From NCBI RefSeq assembly GCF_030384665.1, contig NC_083676.1, positions 682,001-746,000 on the forward strand: 64,000 bases of DNA. The letters run 5' to 3'. This document shows, piece by piece, positions 21,590 through 31,787 of this stretch. Positions within the stretch are counted from its first letter, which is position 1; each line of letters starts with the position of its first letter. A model generated the notes under the pieces. That model ran no database searches, was not told where the DNA came from, and worked only from the letters and a program-made list of their open reading frames with translations. The position numbers and the translations under genes are program-made. Source of the DNA: Lodderomyces elongisporus (Eukaryota; Ascomycota; Pichiomycetes; Serinales; Debaryomycetaceae).

Positions 21590-21690
21590 TTAAATAAAAT
21601 AAAATAAATAAAATAAAATATAAAATAAAATAAAATATAAAATAAAATAAAAAATAAAATATATAATATAATAAAATTAAATTTAAAAAA
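21590..21690. repeat. AAAAT / AAATA pentanucleotide-like satellite
   Basis: Degenerate tandem units of AAAATA/AAAAT form a ~100-bp, almost GC-free block upstream of STB3. Such DNA is easily unwound and is often seen at yeast origins, but no ARS element was identified. Confidence 0.8.
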
Positions 21691-21812
21691 TTAAAAAATT
21701 AAATATTTAAAAAAAAACGGAGACAGTGGCTGAAAAGTATGCGCTGAAAAATCTGAAAAATTCAACAACAACAACAGCTCCCAAGCATGCAACTCCATAC
21801 AGTGGGAACCTT

Positions 21813-21852
21813 CCCCCCCCCCCCCCCCCAAAAAAAAAAAAAAAAAAAAAAA
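21813..21852 (+). repeat. Adjacent homopolymers C17 and A23
   Basis: Seventeen C residues directly followed by about 23 A residues. Runs of C this long are rare in yeast DNA and could form an i-motif/G-quadruplex pair on the two strands. They are also a likely place for sequencing-length error. Confidence 0.9.
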
Positions 21853-24362
21853 CTTTAGATGTTGAACACTGTTTGTAGTTTTTAGAGTACTTTGCCACCA
21901 GACTGTAGTAAAGAAATGAAAAGAAGAAGAAGAAGAAACAAAAAGAAACAAAAATAGAAAAATAGAAAAAAAAATAGAAAGAAAGGAATGGAATACAGGG
22001 CCAGTGGTAATTTACGTTGTTATCTCAACTGACCATATGTAAATAGCACTATTTGTGAACGTGGTAAATATACACTATGCTAGCATATGAAGATACTTTA
22101 CCCAACACAATACACCACTAGACACACACAAAAACGAAATCAAACAAAGACTCAGATAACAGATAACAGATAACAGATGTAAGACCTCTAGACGTAGACA
22201 CAAACAAGACGTAGATACTTAGAGCCTGAGCACTTTCTATTTTTTGAATGACTATACTGCAGCACCAGAGAGTGGTGTTAGTCTCCGTAAGAGGTATAAA
22301 GTCGGACTAATAGGTACTATTACTAATTACTAATTACCAATACTACTGTTACTGTTACTGTTACTGTTACTGCTATTGCTCAATATAGGATACATTATCC
22401 TGTTTCCATCTTGCGACGAATAGAAAAGGGAAAAAAGGGAAGAAGAGGAAAATCAAATATAAAAGAAAAAAGAAAAAAACTACACACAAAAGTAGTGAGC
22501 GAGTGTGGGGTGTGGTAAAGCGGATCGTACGCGGAAGATAATGAAAATGTTCTAACGAGAAAGGAGGAAGGAGAAAGGGGAGGGGGAGGAGGAAGCAGGA
22601 AAAAGAGTGAGGGGTGGAGGTGGAAGAGGAGAAGAAAAGAGAAGTAGAGCCATAGAGAGAGTGTGTGTGTGTGCGTGTGTCTGTGTGCGTGTGTAAGGTG
22701 GGTATTGGTTCGAGTATCACCCAACTATTCCGATTTCCAGAACAGTGCAAAAATGACTCTTCTTGTGTAAATAGACAATTGTATAATTGTTCAATTGTAC
22801 AAATGTATCTATATGTTTGTGTGTGTCTCTGTCTCTATGTCTATGTATCCCTATCTATTAGCTGTTTTTTTTTTTTTCACTTCCACAAAATTTCTCTATT
22901 TTTCGACAACTCCAGCCCACCCCCCCTTCCCCTCCCCCTCCCACCTACTGCTCTACAGTGATGTCATTATTACCGAATACAGTGCTAGTTTCGTCAGAAG
23001 ACTTGTTCAACTGGCGTTTGTTTGTTTGTTTGTTTGTTTGTTTCTTTGTTGCTAATTTCTGTTTTTTTTTCTTTTTTTCCTTTTTTTTTTGAGAAAAAAA
23101 CCAAGTACAATCAACTACGAGACTGCGTATACTTATGTTATATTGTTGAGTCTTTTGTTTCTTATTGCTTATTGTTATTAATAATGATTGATTCCTTGCC
23201 AAACAATACCAAATTAAAGCAAGAGGGTACGAGAGTAAGAGTAAGACATAAGAAAATAAAAGACAAACTGTGGATTTCTCGGATCCACTTTTCCTCATTC
23301 TCCTTATGTTTTTTGTGTTTCTTTTTTTCTGTGTTGTTTGTGCTAAAGCAAAAAAATTTTAAAAAGAAAAAAGGAGAAAAAAAAAAGTGTGGGTAAAGTT
23401 GGTAGGGTGGGGTGGTCAATAGTCTAGAGGGACTACTAGACAACTCAAACAATTCTTCCAACGCATTCTTCCTATGTTTCCCTGGGCTACCAACTGTTTC
23501 AGAACACTGTTCACATTTGCACACATTGGTACAAATACGTACAAATTGCAGTTGAGTTTAAAAACAAAGTCACAGTCCCCGTCGTATTTTGTTTGCTATT
23601 TGCTGTTTGCTGCTCAATGCTCAATGTTTAATGCTTAATGCTCAAAGCTGACTTAAAAAACAAGTCATATGTGAATGGTTATGGCTTTAATAACCAGCAC
23701 AGTAAAGCTCATAAAAAAAAAAAAAAAGAAAAAAAAGAAAATTTTGGATGTCACACCCACACGCCTTTTAAAAGTGGTCACGACTCTTTTCCCTCCCAAA
23801 AAAAAAAAACAAAAAAAAAAAGGAAACAATTTAAAATATTTATATGTAAATTGGTAGCGATTGTCATGTCTATTCTTTTTTTTGAAGTGGGAGGGAGGGG
23901 GCGGCGGGAAGAAAGGGAAAATGAAGATAAAGATATCGGATACGATATTTTAGAAGTTATGTGGTTACTTCATAATGTTATTTGCACTGGTGTAGCAAAT
24001 ACTACAAGCGGTTGCATATAATAAAATTCAATGCCCTTCTTTTTTTACTCTTTATAGAGTCTTGTCTGTGCTTCACTCTTTTTTTTTTCAATTTTGCTCA
24101 GTTGATTCCCCAGATTTTACACTGCACAAATCAAAGTAAACAATCTTTAGAGCGCATTCTAAACATATCGAAGGAATAAATGTAAAACCCACAAAAAAAA
24201 AAAAAAAAAAAATCAAAACAAATCAAAACAGAACAGAACAAAACAAAAAATGAGAAAAGAGAAAAGCATGAGAAGAAGCCTCAGCTAGGTTGTATTCTGT
24301 GCTACTGCGATACCCAGTAGGTATTCAAAACACGTTCATTTGAATCAGTAGAATTGAGCAAG

Positions 24363-25079
24363 ATGGATTTACCGATACTCCTCCCACTGCCGTCGTCGCT
24401 GAAACAACTGATGCTGCAGCAACAGAATTTACCAAAAACAACAATAAACACAATCATTGAGACTTTGAATCTTTATAACTCACTAGACATTTCAAAAATA
24501 CACATATTTACTCGAAAAAAAAAAGTTGCATTAGATACCAAGGAAAACAGCAATGCTAAGGAACTGACTGTGGAGAAGCATACAAGCGACAATTTTCAGT
24601 ACATAGGTTCATTTAACAACAATAATAGTAAGACCACCACCACTACCACTACAACAACAACACCAACAACAACTCTCTTACATTATAATGAAGAAGAAAA
24701 CAATACAATGGCAAGCTCTGACAATTACACACAAAGAGAAGACACAAAGGAGTGTGAAGAGCAAAGAGAAATTGACGAATTATTGAATGCGTTGGTACTT
24801 TTAGATAATGGAAGAACCAGAGTGATCAATTTTACATCTCAAATACAAACTTCACATAAAGAAAAGACAAACAATGAACAAAAAACTGAGTTAGATGGGA
24901 AAGAGAATCAGGAACAGAAACTTTTTCAACCAGTAATTAAGAAACTAGAGTACATTGGCCATCTCATGGACCTGTTTGCCATAATTTACCTTTTGAATGA
25001 AAAAAAAGAAAGGATAAAACACGAAAACGAAAGCGAAAGCGAAAACGAAAACGAAAGCGAAAACAGAAAAAGAAATTGA
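24363..25079 (+). CDS. Unrecognised Thr/Glu/Asn-rich protein, 238 aa
   Basis: The first ATG in frame is at 24363 (MDLPILLPLPSSLKQLMLQQ); a TTG three codons earlier is ignored. The N-terminal ~60 residues and a block at ~140-160 (IDELLNALVLLDNGRTRVIN) look folded and helical. Between them are a poly-Thr tract (~95-105) and acidic linkers. A short hydrophobic helix (HLMDLFAIIYLL, ~195-210) precedes a highly charged end made of alternating GAA-AGC and GAA-AAC codons. I do not recognise the family. Codon use and the long ATG-initiated frame outside simple repeats argue for a real gene. It lies convergent with the RCR-like gene, 298 bp away. Confidence 0.6.
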   Translation: MDLPILLPLPSSLKQLMLQQQNLPKTTINTIIETLNLYNSLDISKIHIFTRKKKVALDTKENSNAKELTVEKHTSDNFQYIGSFNNNNSKTTTTTTTTTTPTTTLLHYNEEENNTMASSDNYTQREDTKECEEQREIDELLNALVLLDNGRTRVINFTSQIQTSHKEKTNNEQKTELDGKENQEQKLFQPVIKKLEYIGHLMDLFAIIYLLNEKKERIKHENESESENENESENRKRN

Positions 25080-25377
25080 AACGGAAGAACAATAATAGTA
25101 GAAATAGTAATATTAATCTTATGTAACGAATAGAAAATGAATGTAAAACATGGAAATAACGATAATAACGATAATTATAATGATAATAACGATAATTATA
25201 ATGATAATAACAATAAAGATTTAAAAAATAAAGAATAATAATAATAATAAAAATTAAATCAATTAAAACAAATATGGGGCAACATGAGAGTGCAAGTTAG
25301 GTGTAGAAAGTTTAATATCCACTAAACAAAACCATAAAAATAAAAAATAAAAACGAAAAGTTAGAATAACAAGAGTC

Positions 25378-26307
25378 TTAGTTCTTGACATCAACTGTCT
25401 TTTCCAGCACATCATTATTCTTGGAAGAGGAAGATACGGATGATTGTAATGGCTCCTGCTGTTGTTCTTGTGGTGGTGGTGGCCCACTAGGTCTTTGAAA
25501 AGATGTATCTGAGTCCAGGTCAACTCCAGTACTTGTTCTCTCTTCAGTTGGAGTATAAGCTGCAATATTTCTATTATTGGCACCATTACTCAAACTGATA
25601 CTGGTACTGGTTCTTCCTGGTGGTGGGCCTGTAGGTCTACTGATGTCACCCAAATCATCGTCACTGTGTGCATTATAGTTGTTGTTGTTGTTGTTGTTGT
25701 TGTTGTTAGTGCCTGTGTTGGTGCTGCTAGTTTGATGGTTTGCATTAAATGAGCTGCTGAGATATGTAGCACCAGTGCTTTCATCAGTAACTCTATTAGT
25801 CCCACTTGCACCTCCATCTCTAGCATAAACCTCGTCTGGCTGCTGTACAATTCCACCATGACCCATATTCAAACCTGATTTGGCATTGGGGTTTCTATGA
25901 AAAACACCTTTAGAATCGTAAAATCCCATATCGTAATCATTCTCGTTAGCTGTGGCAGTGTATGTTGGCACATATGAACTTGGTAAGTCAGGGTCTCTCA
26001 CATGATCCGGTTGGTCATATGCTGTTTGTGATTGTCTGTACGATGGTGGAGTCATCCATCTCGTTCCATAGATGGGCTGAACACCGTGCTTGGCTCTTTT
26101 TTGGTTAACACGAATGGTACCAAGCACAATAATGATGATGAGGACAATGAAGATGGCGAAAAAAGCCCATCTGGCACTATTGGAAGTTTCCCAATACCCG
26201 TCACCCCAATCTCGTCTAAACAAGGAAATGGACGTTGATGATCTCTTGGTTGCTGTCGATATAACATAGACTGGGTCGGAATGGTGTATCTTACTAATCT
26301 GCGGCAT
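25378..26307 (-). CDS. RCR1: Rcr1/Rcr2-like membrane protein (Congo-red resistance family)
   Basis: The 309-aa protein has one transmembrane helix near residues 45-65 (ARWAFFAIFIVLIIIIVLGT), followed at once by basic residues, the arrangement of yeast Rcr1/Rcr2. The signature after the helix is GTRWMTPPSYRQSQ, which contains a PPxY (PPSY) motif, the kind that binds Rsp5 WW domains. YVPTYTATANENDYDMGFYD matches Rcr1's 'YVPEYTETANEHDLGYYD'. The C-terminal 150 residues are low complexity with an (N)n run and more Pro-rich motifs. Family knowledge: Rcr1 (ER) reduces chitin deposition and Rcr2 (endosome/vacuole) affects plasma-membrane transporter traffic with Rsp5. I cannot choose between the two paralogues. 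Confidence 0.8.
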   Translation of the reverse strand: MPQISKIHHSDPVYVISTATKRSSTSISLFRRDWGDGYWETSNSARWAFFAIFIVLIIIIVLGTIRVNQKRAKHGVQPIYGTRWMTPPSYRQSQTAYDQPDHVRDPDLPSSYVPTYTATANENDYDMGFYDSKGVFHRNPNAKSGLNMGHGGIVQQPDEVYARDGGASGTNRVTDESTGATYLSSSFNANHQTSSTNTGTNNNNNNNNNNYNAHSDDDLGDISRPTGPPPGRTSTSISLSNGANNRNIAAYTPTEERTSTGVDLDSDTSFQRPSGPPPPQEQQQEPLQSSVSSSSKNNDVLEKTVDVKN

Positions 26308-26778
26308 CTGTGTTGTGTCAATATGGATAATGGTTGACCTATAAATATGCTGTGTTTATGAAAGAAGGTGGTCAAGCTTTACTATTGGTGGTTCCCCTGT
26401 AGTTGTTCACTGTTGTTGTTACTAAAGATATTGCGCCCCTAAACTGGATATATATATGTAAAAAAAAAAAAAAATCACAATATCCGATACCCGATATCCT
26501 TTTATCACTTGATGGTGCTATTAAGAAAAAAAAAACAAAAAATTTATTTTAATTTTAATTTTGATTTTGATTTTAATTTAATAAAACTTTTGAATAGAAT
26601 CTTGACAAGACTTTTCAAACTAAAAGTAGATAAAGAAACAAGAGTGATTAATATCAAATAACTCCAAGTGAGAACAAGGACAATTAAGAAAAGAAGGCTG
26701 ATCAAAGTAGTGGATTTGTGATCTTATAGCTGAATAACAATGCAGTTTTGTATACGGTAGTTGAAAATAAAAGGGGAG

Positions 26779-26810
<32 letters not shown>

Positions 26811-27275
26811 CTAGAGGTGGGTGGTGTAGGGTGAAAGGGATGGAGTAATTTTTGAATAAAGTGAAAATTCTGTTGAAACTTTACTTGTAGTATTTGTGTT
26901 TAAAGTCGTTGTTGAAAACTTATGATGATTAAAATTTTTTTACTTTCCTTTCCTTTTCTTAATTTCAAAATCTGCCAAGGGTTCTTTTCAGCACTTGTAT
27001 TGAAAAATGAAGAAAAAAAAGAAAAAAAAGAATGTATCTGGCAAATGAGATTTCTGTTTCTGTTTCTATTTCTCTGTCTTCCCCAACCTTTACTTTGAAC
27101 AAAGAAAGAGCTGAAGAAATAGAAAAAGAGACTATATGTTTATGTAGTTGTGTATATCTATATATATATAAGTAAACATTGATGTAGAGATTACATTAAT
27201 TTTTTTCTACACTGAATCCCTACTTTACATCCAAGAAAGGGCATCATGGGCAATAACCCAGTCTTTTCTTACATA

Positions 27276-27346
27276 ATTGTTGTACTATGTTATACTATGT
27301 TGTACTATATTGTACTATGTTGTACTATGTTGTACTATGTTATATT
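27276..27346 (+). repeat. TTGTACTATG decanucleotide tandem, ~7 imperfect copies
   Basis: Repeats of TTGTACTATG with occasional TTATACTATG variants between the RCR-like gene and SPO11. The frames translate as Cys/Tyr/Met/Leu repeats, which explains the spurious ORFs here. Confidence 0.88.
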
Positions 27347-27510
27347 TTGTATGGTTCTTTTGTCTTGTCGCTTACCAATCCACCCATACCCAAATTCAAA
27401 GGAGGGCAAGGGTGTGTGGCTTAAGTGTATTTAATTACGGGCCATATTGTCTAAGCCTTCACTTTGCATTAACCACTATTCCTTCTTCTTGTTGTATTCT
27501 TTTTTTTAGT

Positions 27511-27562
27511 AGTAGTAATACTAGTAGTAGTAATACTAGTAGTAGTAGTAGTAGTAGTAGTA
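27511..27562 (+). repeat. (AGT/TAG)n trinucleotide tract with ACTAGT interruptions
   Basis: Imperfect AGT repeats with two AATACTAGT interruptions, in the non-coding region upstream of SPO11. Confidence 0.85.
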
Positions 27563-27860
27563 AATGCAGAGATGTGGCAAAAATAAGAAACCCTCCAAAA
27601 AAAGAAAAAGAAAAAAAAGAAAAAAAAACCAAGTAATCGCACAATAATTCCTATAGTTATTATATTGCCAACTACAACTACCAATACTAGTACTATTGAG
27701 GTGTCGTTAATCTATAGTGTTCGATATATCTCGCGACACTATTTGCGACAATCACGATATAAACTCCACTTCTACTATTGACGCCTTACTTTCCCTACCT
27801 TCTTTTCGGTTTTGCAACCAAAACCATACAAGCTCCACAATTGTCTTTTCTATAATAGAG

Positions 27861-29256
27861 ATGCTAACCATAAATGCAAAAACATATTCAACACATGTTT
27901 CAATCAACTACAATTGTAATAGAGAACAAAAGCAGTACAGTGTAAGTTGTTGACTTTACATTTTTCTTCTTTTTTTTTCATCATTTCCTTTATATATGTA
28001 TATATATATATATACGTATATTTATACATACAAGGATAAAATGACAATGAAAAGGAATGATTTATATATCCTTCTCGAGAATGAAGAAATAAATAAAATT
28101 AAATTCTGGATACTGACCAGTATGTACAAGTGATAAGTTTCAGTACTTGAAGGATTTACTAGACCAGATTAGACAGGCGTATAAACAACATCACCATATT
28201 GTCATTAAACTCTCACAGCAAACATCACAGGCTAATACTCCATGTAAAAGAAGAAGAAAAACAACAACAACAACAACAACATACCTGTCAATATCCCACA
28301 ATCCAATTGAATTGCAAAGATTCGCTGCCATATTGAAACTTATTCAGATCTTGACTAGATTTTTGAGCAACTCAAATTCACAAAGTCGAAGAACAACAGT
28401 AAGAGATATTTACTACCAAGATGTGGAAATATTCAATAAGAGTCAAACAGAATGTAAACGATTGCTTGATTCTATTGTCGAAAATTCACTTGGTTGGTCT
28501 TTGGTGAAGGACTTGAATATATACCCCTCTCAAAAAGGGTTGTTTTATGAGTACAATTATTACAATCCAAAGTTGAAATTGGAAAACAACCACCCGATCT
28601 TGATACCCATGGAATTTGAAAAATACCAGTTTTGTGGTGATGGTAGTGGTGCTGATGATGGTGCTGAGGATGGCGGTGATTATGGCGGTGATGATGATGA
28701 AAAAAAATCGGCTAATAACACAAGTGGACAGGAGAAGAAGCAATACAATGAGGAAAAACAGTTGTGTGTTGCTATTTTCGAAAAAGATGCCGTTTTTGAA
28801 TCTTTTTGTAAACACCTTGCCAATGGCAAATTCAAATTTTCAACGAGGTTGATTATAGTCACTGCAAAGGGCTATGCGGATTCTCTAACATTGGCTTTCC
28901 TCAAGTGGATACAATCTAAACATACGAAATGCACTTTCATAGGGTTCTTTGATGCAGACGTTTATGGAGTAAACATCTACCAACAATACAAAAAAGTCAT
29001 TGAGAGTTTGAAGTATGCTGGAATCTTCTTGCTCAACTCCAAGCCACAAAGTTGGTTAAATACAACACTTCGAGATATCAAAGTCGCAGCAACATTAGCT
29101 GACAAGGCTATACAATTAGATGCAAGTTGCCATAGAGAACTTACACGTCAAATGTTTTTGCTCAAAAAGGGTGAGATCAATGTCATCTCTGGTGATGATG
29201 GCAACTACAACACATACTTGATTTCCAAGATTAAAACTCTTGCAGCCAACACGTAA
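27861..29256 (+). CDS. SPO11: Spo11 meiotic double-strand-break transesterase; model join(27861..27941, 28144..29256)
   Basis: The long exon encodes TTVRDIYYQDVEIF, where the second Tyr matches the catalytic Tyr135 of yeast Spo11 (TTVRDIFYSNVELF). It also has IYPSQKGL, the Toprim glutamate strand AIFEKDAVFESF and the metal-binding FFDADVYGVNIY. Its frame has no ATG upstream of the conserved N-terminal helix, only a TTG at 28147. A 27-codon exon starting with ATG at 27861 joins in frame across a 202-nt intron (GTAAGT donor at 27942, TACTGAC branch-like site at 28111-28117, TTTCAG acceptor ending 28143). The model gives 397 aa against 398 in S. cerevisiae. An acidic, Gly/Asp-rich insert precedes the Toprim strand. 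Spo11 starts meiotic recombination; in Candida it also acts in parasexual recombination. The core is certain, the first exon inferred. Confidence 0.85.
27942..28143 (+). other. Proposed SPO11 intron, 202 nt
   Basis: The donor is GTAAGT instead of the usual yeast GTATGT and the branch-like sequence is TACTGAC instead of TACTAAC, 26 nt before TTTCAG. The two exons join in the same frame, and the predicted length matches the family. Inferred only. Confidence 0.55.
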
Positions 29257-29698
29257 TTTGAATAACAATTTCGATAATAAGTATAACAACAATAGTCTTA
29301 TTGATAATTATAAAAGTAGTATTAATAATAACTATAATAGTAGTAATCATAATAAAAAAGAAAGAGGAAAAAAAATTTACTCTGTCGTATGCAGCCGTGA
29401 TCGCACGTGAGATCGGAGTAATAACAAAACCTCCTCTCTTTATTCTCTCCCACGCCCAACAGAGAAAAATAGCTGTTACTGAATTGAAAAAAAAAAAAAA
29501 AAAAAAATCAAATCAACTCTTTTATATCATTCTCGACAAACCACCGAAAAAAGAAGAAAAAGAAAAAAAAAAAAACAAATCGACCACAGTTTTCGTTACC
29601 TATTTTTTTTTTCTTTTTTTTCTCTTTTTTCTTTTTTTTTCCAACAACCATTCATTGATTCAAACTACATTCTTCCACTCTTACATTCTCATTGAATA
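29257..29698. other. IPP1 promoter / SPO11 3' flank
   Basis: AT-rich with AATAATTATA-type repeats near 29280-29355, an E-box CACGTG at 29404-29409 (290 bp before IPP1), and long A and T runs in the leader. The 132-aa frame over this region is homopolymer-driven and not called. Confidence 0.65.
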
Positions 29699-30577
29699 AT
29701 GTCTTCCCAATCTCCATACACCACACGCCAAATTGGTGCTGCTAATACCTTGGACTACAAAGTCTACATTGAAAAAGATGGTAAAGTTGTCTCACCATTC
29801 CATGACATTCCATTGTACGCCAATGAAGAAAAGACCATCCTCAACATGATCGTTGAAGTTCCTAGATGGACTAATGCCAAGATGGAGATCTCAAAGGACT
29901 TGAAGTTGAACCCAATCATTCAAGACACCAAGAAGGGTAAATTGAGATTTGTCCGTAACTGTTTCCCACACCACGGTTACATCCACAACTATGGTGCTTT
30001 CCCACAAACTTGGGAAGACCCAAACATCACCCACCCAGAGACAAAGGCTAAAGGTGACAATGATCCATTGGACGTTTGTGAAATCGGTGAAAGAATCGCA
30101 TACGTTGGTGAGGTTAAACAAGTTAAAGTCTTGGGTGTCATGGCTCTTTTGGACGAAGGTGAAACCGATTGGAAAGTCATTGTTATTGATGTCAACGATC
30201 CATTGGCTTCCAAGTTGAACGACATTGAAGACGTTGAACTGCACTTGCCAGGTTTGTTGAGAGCAACCAACGAATGGTTCAGAATCTACAAAATCCCAGA
30301 TGGTAAACCAGAAAATCAATTCGCATTCAGCGGTGAATGTAAGAACAAGAAATACGCTCAAGAGGTTATAAACGAATGTGCCGAGGCATGGTCTGTCTTG
30401 GTCAGCGGTAAGAGTGTTGACTCAAAGGGAATTGATTTGGCCAACACCACTTTGGAAAATACTCCAGGTTGCGTTTCTGAAGTTTCAGCTGCTGATGTTC
30501 CAGCTGCTTCACCAAAGGAGGCTGCACCAATTGACAAGTCTATTGACAAGTGGTTCTTCATCTCTGGTGCTCACTAG
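29699..30577 (+). CDS. IPP1: Inorganic pyrophosphatase, cytosolic
   Basis: The 292-aa protein is near-colinear with S. cerevisiae Ipp1 (287 aa), starting YTTRQIGA and ending [12 protein letters not shown]. The family signature DNDPLDV is at 120-126, giving the metal-binding aspartates. [20 protein letters not shown] (81-100) and the [18 protein letters not shown] region are also intact. It hydrolyses PPi to two phosphates, pulling nucleic-acid, protein and sterol synthesis forward, and is essential in yeast. Leucines are coded almost only by TTG and CTC/CTT, with strong codon bias, as expected for a highly expressed gene; the single CTG (in VE-CTG-H) falls where S. cerevisiae has Lys, so serine is acceptable. 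No intron. Confidence 0.98.
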   Translation: MSSQSPYTTRQIGAANTLDYKVYIEKDGKVVSPFHDIPLYANEEKTILNMIVEVPRWTNAKMEISKDLKLNPIIQDTKKGKLRFVRNCFPHHGYIHNYGAFPQTWEDPNITHPETKAKGDNDPLDVCEIGERIAYVGEVKQVKVLGVMALLDEGETDWKVIVIDVNDPLASKLNDIEDVELHLPGLLRATNEWFRIYKIPDGKPENQFAFSGECKNKKYAQEVINECAEAWSVLVSGKSVDSKGIDLANTTLENTPGCVSEVSAADVPAASPKEAAPIDKSIDKWFFISGAH

Positions 30578-31404
30578 AGCTTTATTATATCCAGGCTATA
30601 TATTTACATCTTAAAAGGTATAATAAATTATTTATGAACCGGCAAAATAATTGTAACATTTTGTAATAACTCTTGACCACTCATAGTAAACTCTGAAATG
30701 GCTAAAGAAAAGAATATTCACATATGTATATGTTTGTATGTTTGAATGTAATTATGTATGTAATCATGTATATATATATATATATATCTGTAAAAACAGA
30801 AAATAAAAAAAAAATTGAATGAATTTTGGATTTACTTTACGTCAAAAAAGTACACATTTTGAGAATCCAAGATAACAGAGAAGGAAAAGAACTAAGCTGC
30901 TGAGAATGAAAGATTTAATTCAAGTGTTTAAAAGGTAATCGCATCCGTGCTCAAGTATATATTGTCATATGTCCATATCAAAGACAAAAAGGTGTTGGAT
31001 ATGTTATTGTATAGTCATCACTACAGTAAAAGATTGTCCTTAATTTTTGTATAGTTTTGCGGCAAAGTTGAAAAAAAACAATCAAAAAGAAGAGATAAAG
31101 AAAAGTTCATTGAAACTCACATGAGCTAATAAGATGAAAAGGAAAACACGATTCAATCTTTTTTTTTCCTTCTTTTTGGCCTGGTCACTACAATACTCTT
31201 CGAAGTATATACCATTAATATTGGTATGATTATGTATATGACGGATATGATTGACGTTTTACTCTGGACAAGTTTTTAAACACTTACACTATACTTTGTA
31301 TAATGATACAATTTAGGCAGTGCAGCCTTTTTTTTTTCTATAAAGGCTTAAGATTTGGTGGTACAGAGTGAGTATTTACTTTTGAATTACTTCTACAAGC
31401 CTCC
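30578..31404. other. IPP1 3' flank and tRNA-Tyr upstream region
   Basis: Contains a TA-run (30769-30788) after IPP1 and otherwise unremarkable AT-rich DNA. Nothing else was recognised before the tRNA. Confidence 0.6.
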
Positions 31405-31491
31405 CCTCTGGTAGCTCAGTTGGTTTAGAGCATGAGACTGTAATTAAGTTCCGCAATCTTGTGGTCGGGAGTTCAAATCTCCTCCGGAGGA
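31405..31491 (+). tRNA. tRNA-Tyr (anticodon GUA) with a 12-nt intron
   Basis: The cloverleaf folds cleanly. The acceptor arm CCTCTGG (31405-31411) pairs with CCGGAGG (31484-31490, one G-U), with A as discriminator at 31491. The D stem is GCTC/GAGC and the D loop contains TTGGTTTA. The anticodon stem TGAGA/TCTTG holds loop CTGTAA with GTA at 31440-31442. The T arm is GGGAG-TTCAAAT-CTCCT. A 12-nt intron (31444-31455) sits one base 3' of the anticodon, the canonical place. Layout and loop sequence parallel S. cerevisiae tRNA-Tyr. It starts C1-G72, as eukaryotic tRNA-Tyr requires. A T-rich Pol III terminator follows directly (TTTTTTT at 31494). Confidence 0.97.
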
Positions 31492-31493
31492 CA

Positions 31494-31500
31494 TTTTTTT
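31494..31500 (+). terminator. Pol III terminator (T7) of tRNA-Tyr
   Basis: A run of seven T residues begins three bases after the discriminator base, the standard RNA polymerase III stop. Confidence 0.85.
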
Positions 31501-31781
31501 ATTTTTTATTCTGTTCAACATTTAAGTTTTTTTTTCCTTTTCCTTTTTTAACTAAGTTCCAGGTTTTGCTGGCTTTGCGAATGCAAAACTATATACCTTG
31601 GAGCTCCTGCTTTTACAGTTTGCATAAAATCATATACACTTTGCCCCATTTTTTGGCTAGTGGATTACTAGATTTTTATTTTTAATATGGTTATAAAAAC
31701 GCAACTCTATGATATATATTGACCCAATTTGTTGCAAAGATCAGGTCTTTTTTTTTTACTCTTTTTTTCTCCCTTGAATAA

Positions 31782-31787
31782 ACGCGT
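31782..31787. promoter_or_regulatory. MluI cell-cycle box ACGCGT upstream of RAD57
   Basis: ACGCGT 144 bp before the RAD57 ATG. Recombination genes are often G1/S-regulated through MBF in yeasts; motif evidence only. Confidence 0.4.

Larger units (their letters stand above)
21170..24362. other. 3.2 kb intergenic region between STB3 and an unrecognised gene
   Basis: The longest gene-free stretch in the window, divergent between STB3 (minus) and the Thr/Glu-rich protein (plus). It contains a TGTATTTATATT-type tandem (21390-21460), an AAAAT-type satellite (21590-21690), the C17/A23 tract, ATAACAGAT repeats (22157-22180), TTACTG repeats (22345-22373), (GT)n at 22660-22690, C-rich DNA (22919-22945), TTTG repeats (23018-23045) and A-runs. 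Weak open frames around 23400-23690 have no ATG or no recognisable match. Long divergent regions like this are typical of highly regulated yeast genes or may hold an unrecognised ncRNA. Confidence 0.6.
26308..27860. other. 1.55 kb divergent region between the RCR-like gene and SPO11
   Basis: It contains TTTTAATTTTGATTTT repeats (26540-26580), GA-rich DNA (26770-26815), TA runs (27155-27170), the TTGTACTATG tandem and (TAG)n repeats (listed). ATG ORFs at 27246 and 27277 are products of the TTGTACTATG repeat. The last ~200 bp should hold the SPO11 promoter; I saw no clear URS1/meiotic element. Confidence 0.6.

Noticed and set aside
22699..22715. B-box-like GGTTCGAGTATC (possible tRNA or Pol III gene)
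   Set aside because: No A-box, no acceptor pairing and no cloverleaf around it.
23162..23524. 120-aa minus-strand ORF with Cys-rich start, and a 54-aa plus-strand ORF at 23474-23638
   Set aside because: The minus frame has only a GTG start and runs into poly-Phe/Lys; neither frame shows recognisable homology.
28120..28143. GTATGT ... TTTCAG pair just before SPO11 exon 2
   Set aside because: Only 24 nt apart, too short to be an intron; the GTATGT is part of the proposed larger intron.
29301..29699. 132-aa ORF ending at the IPP1 start
   Set aside because: Covers the A/T homopolymeric leader of IPP1; composition is Lys/Phe/Ile runs.
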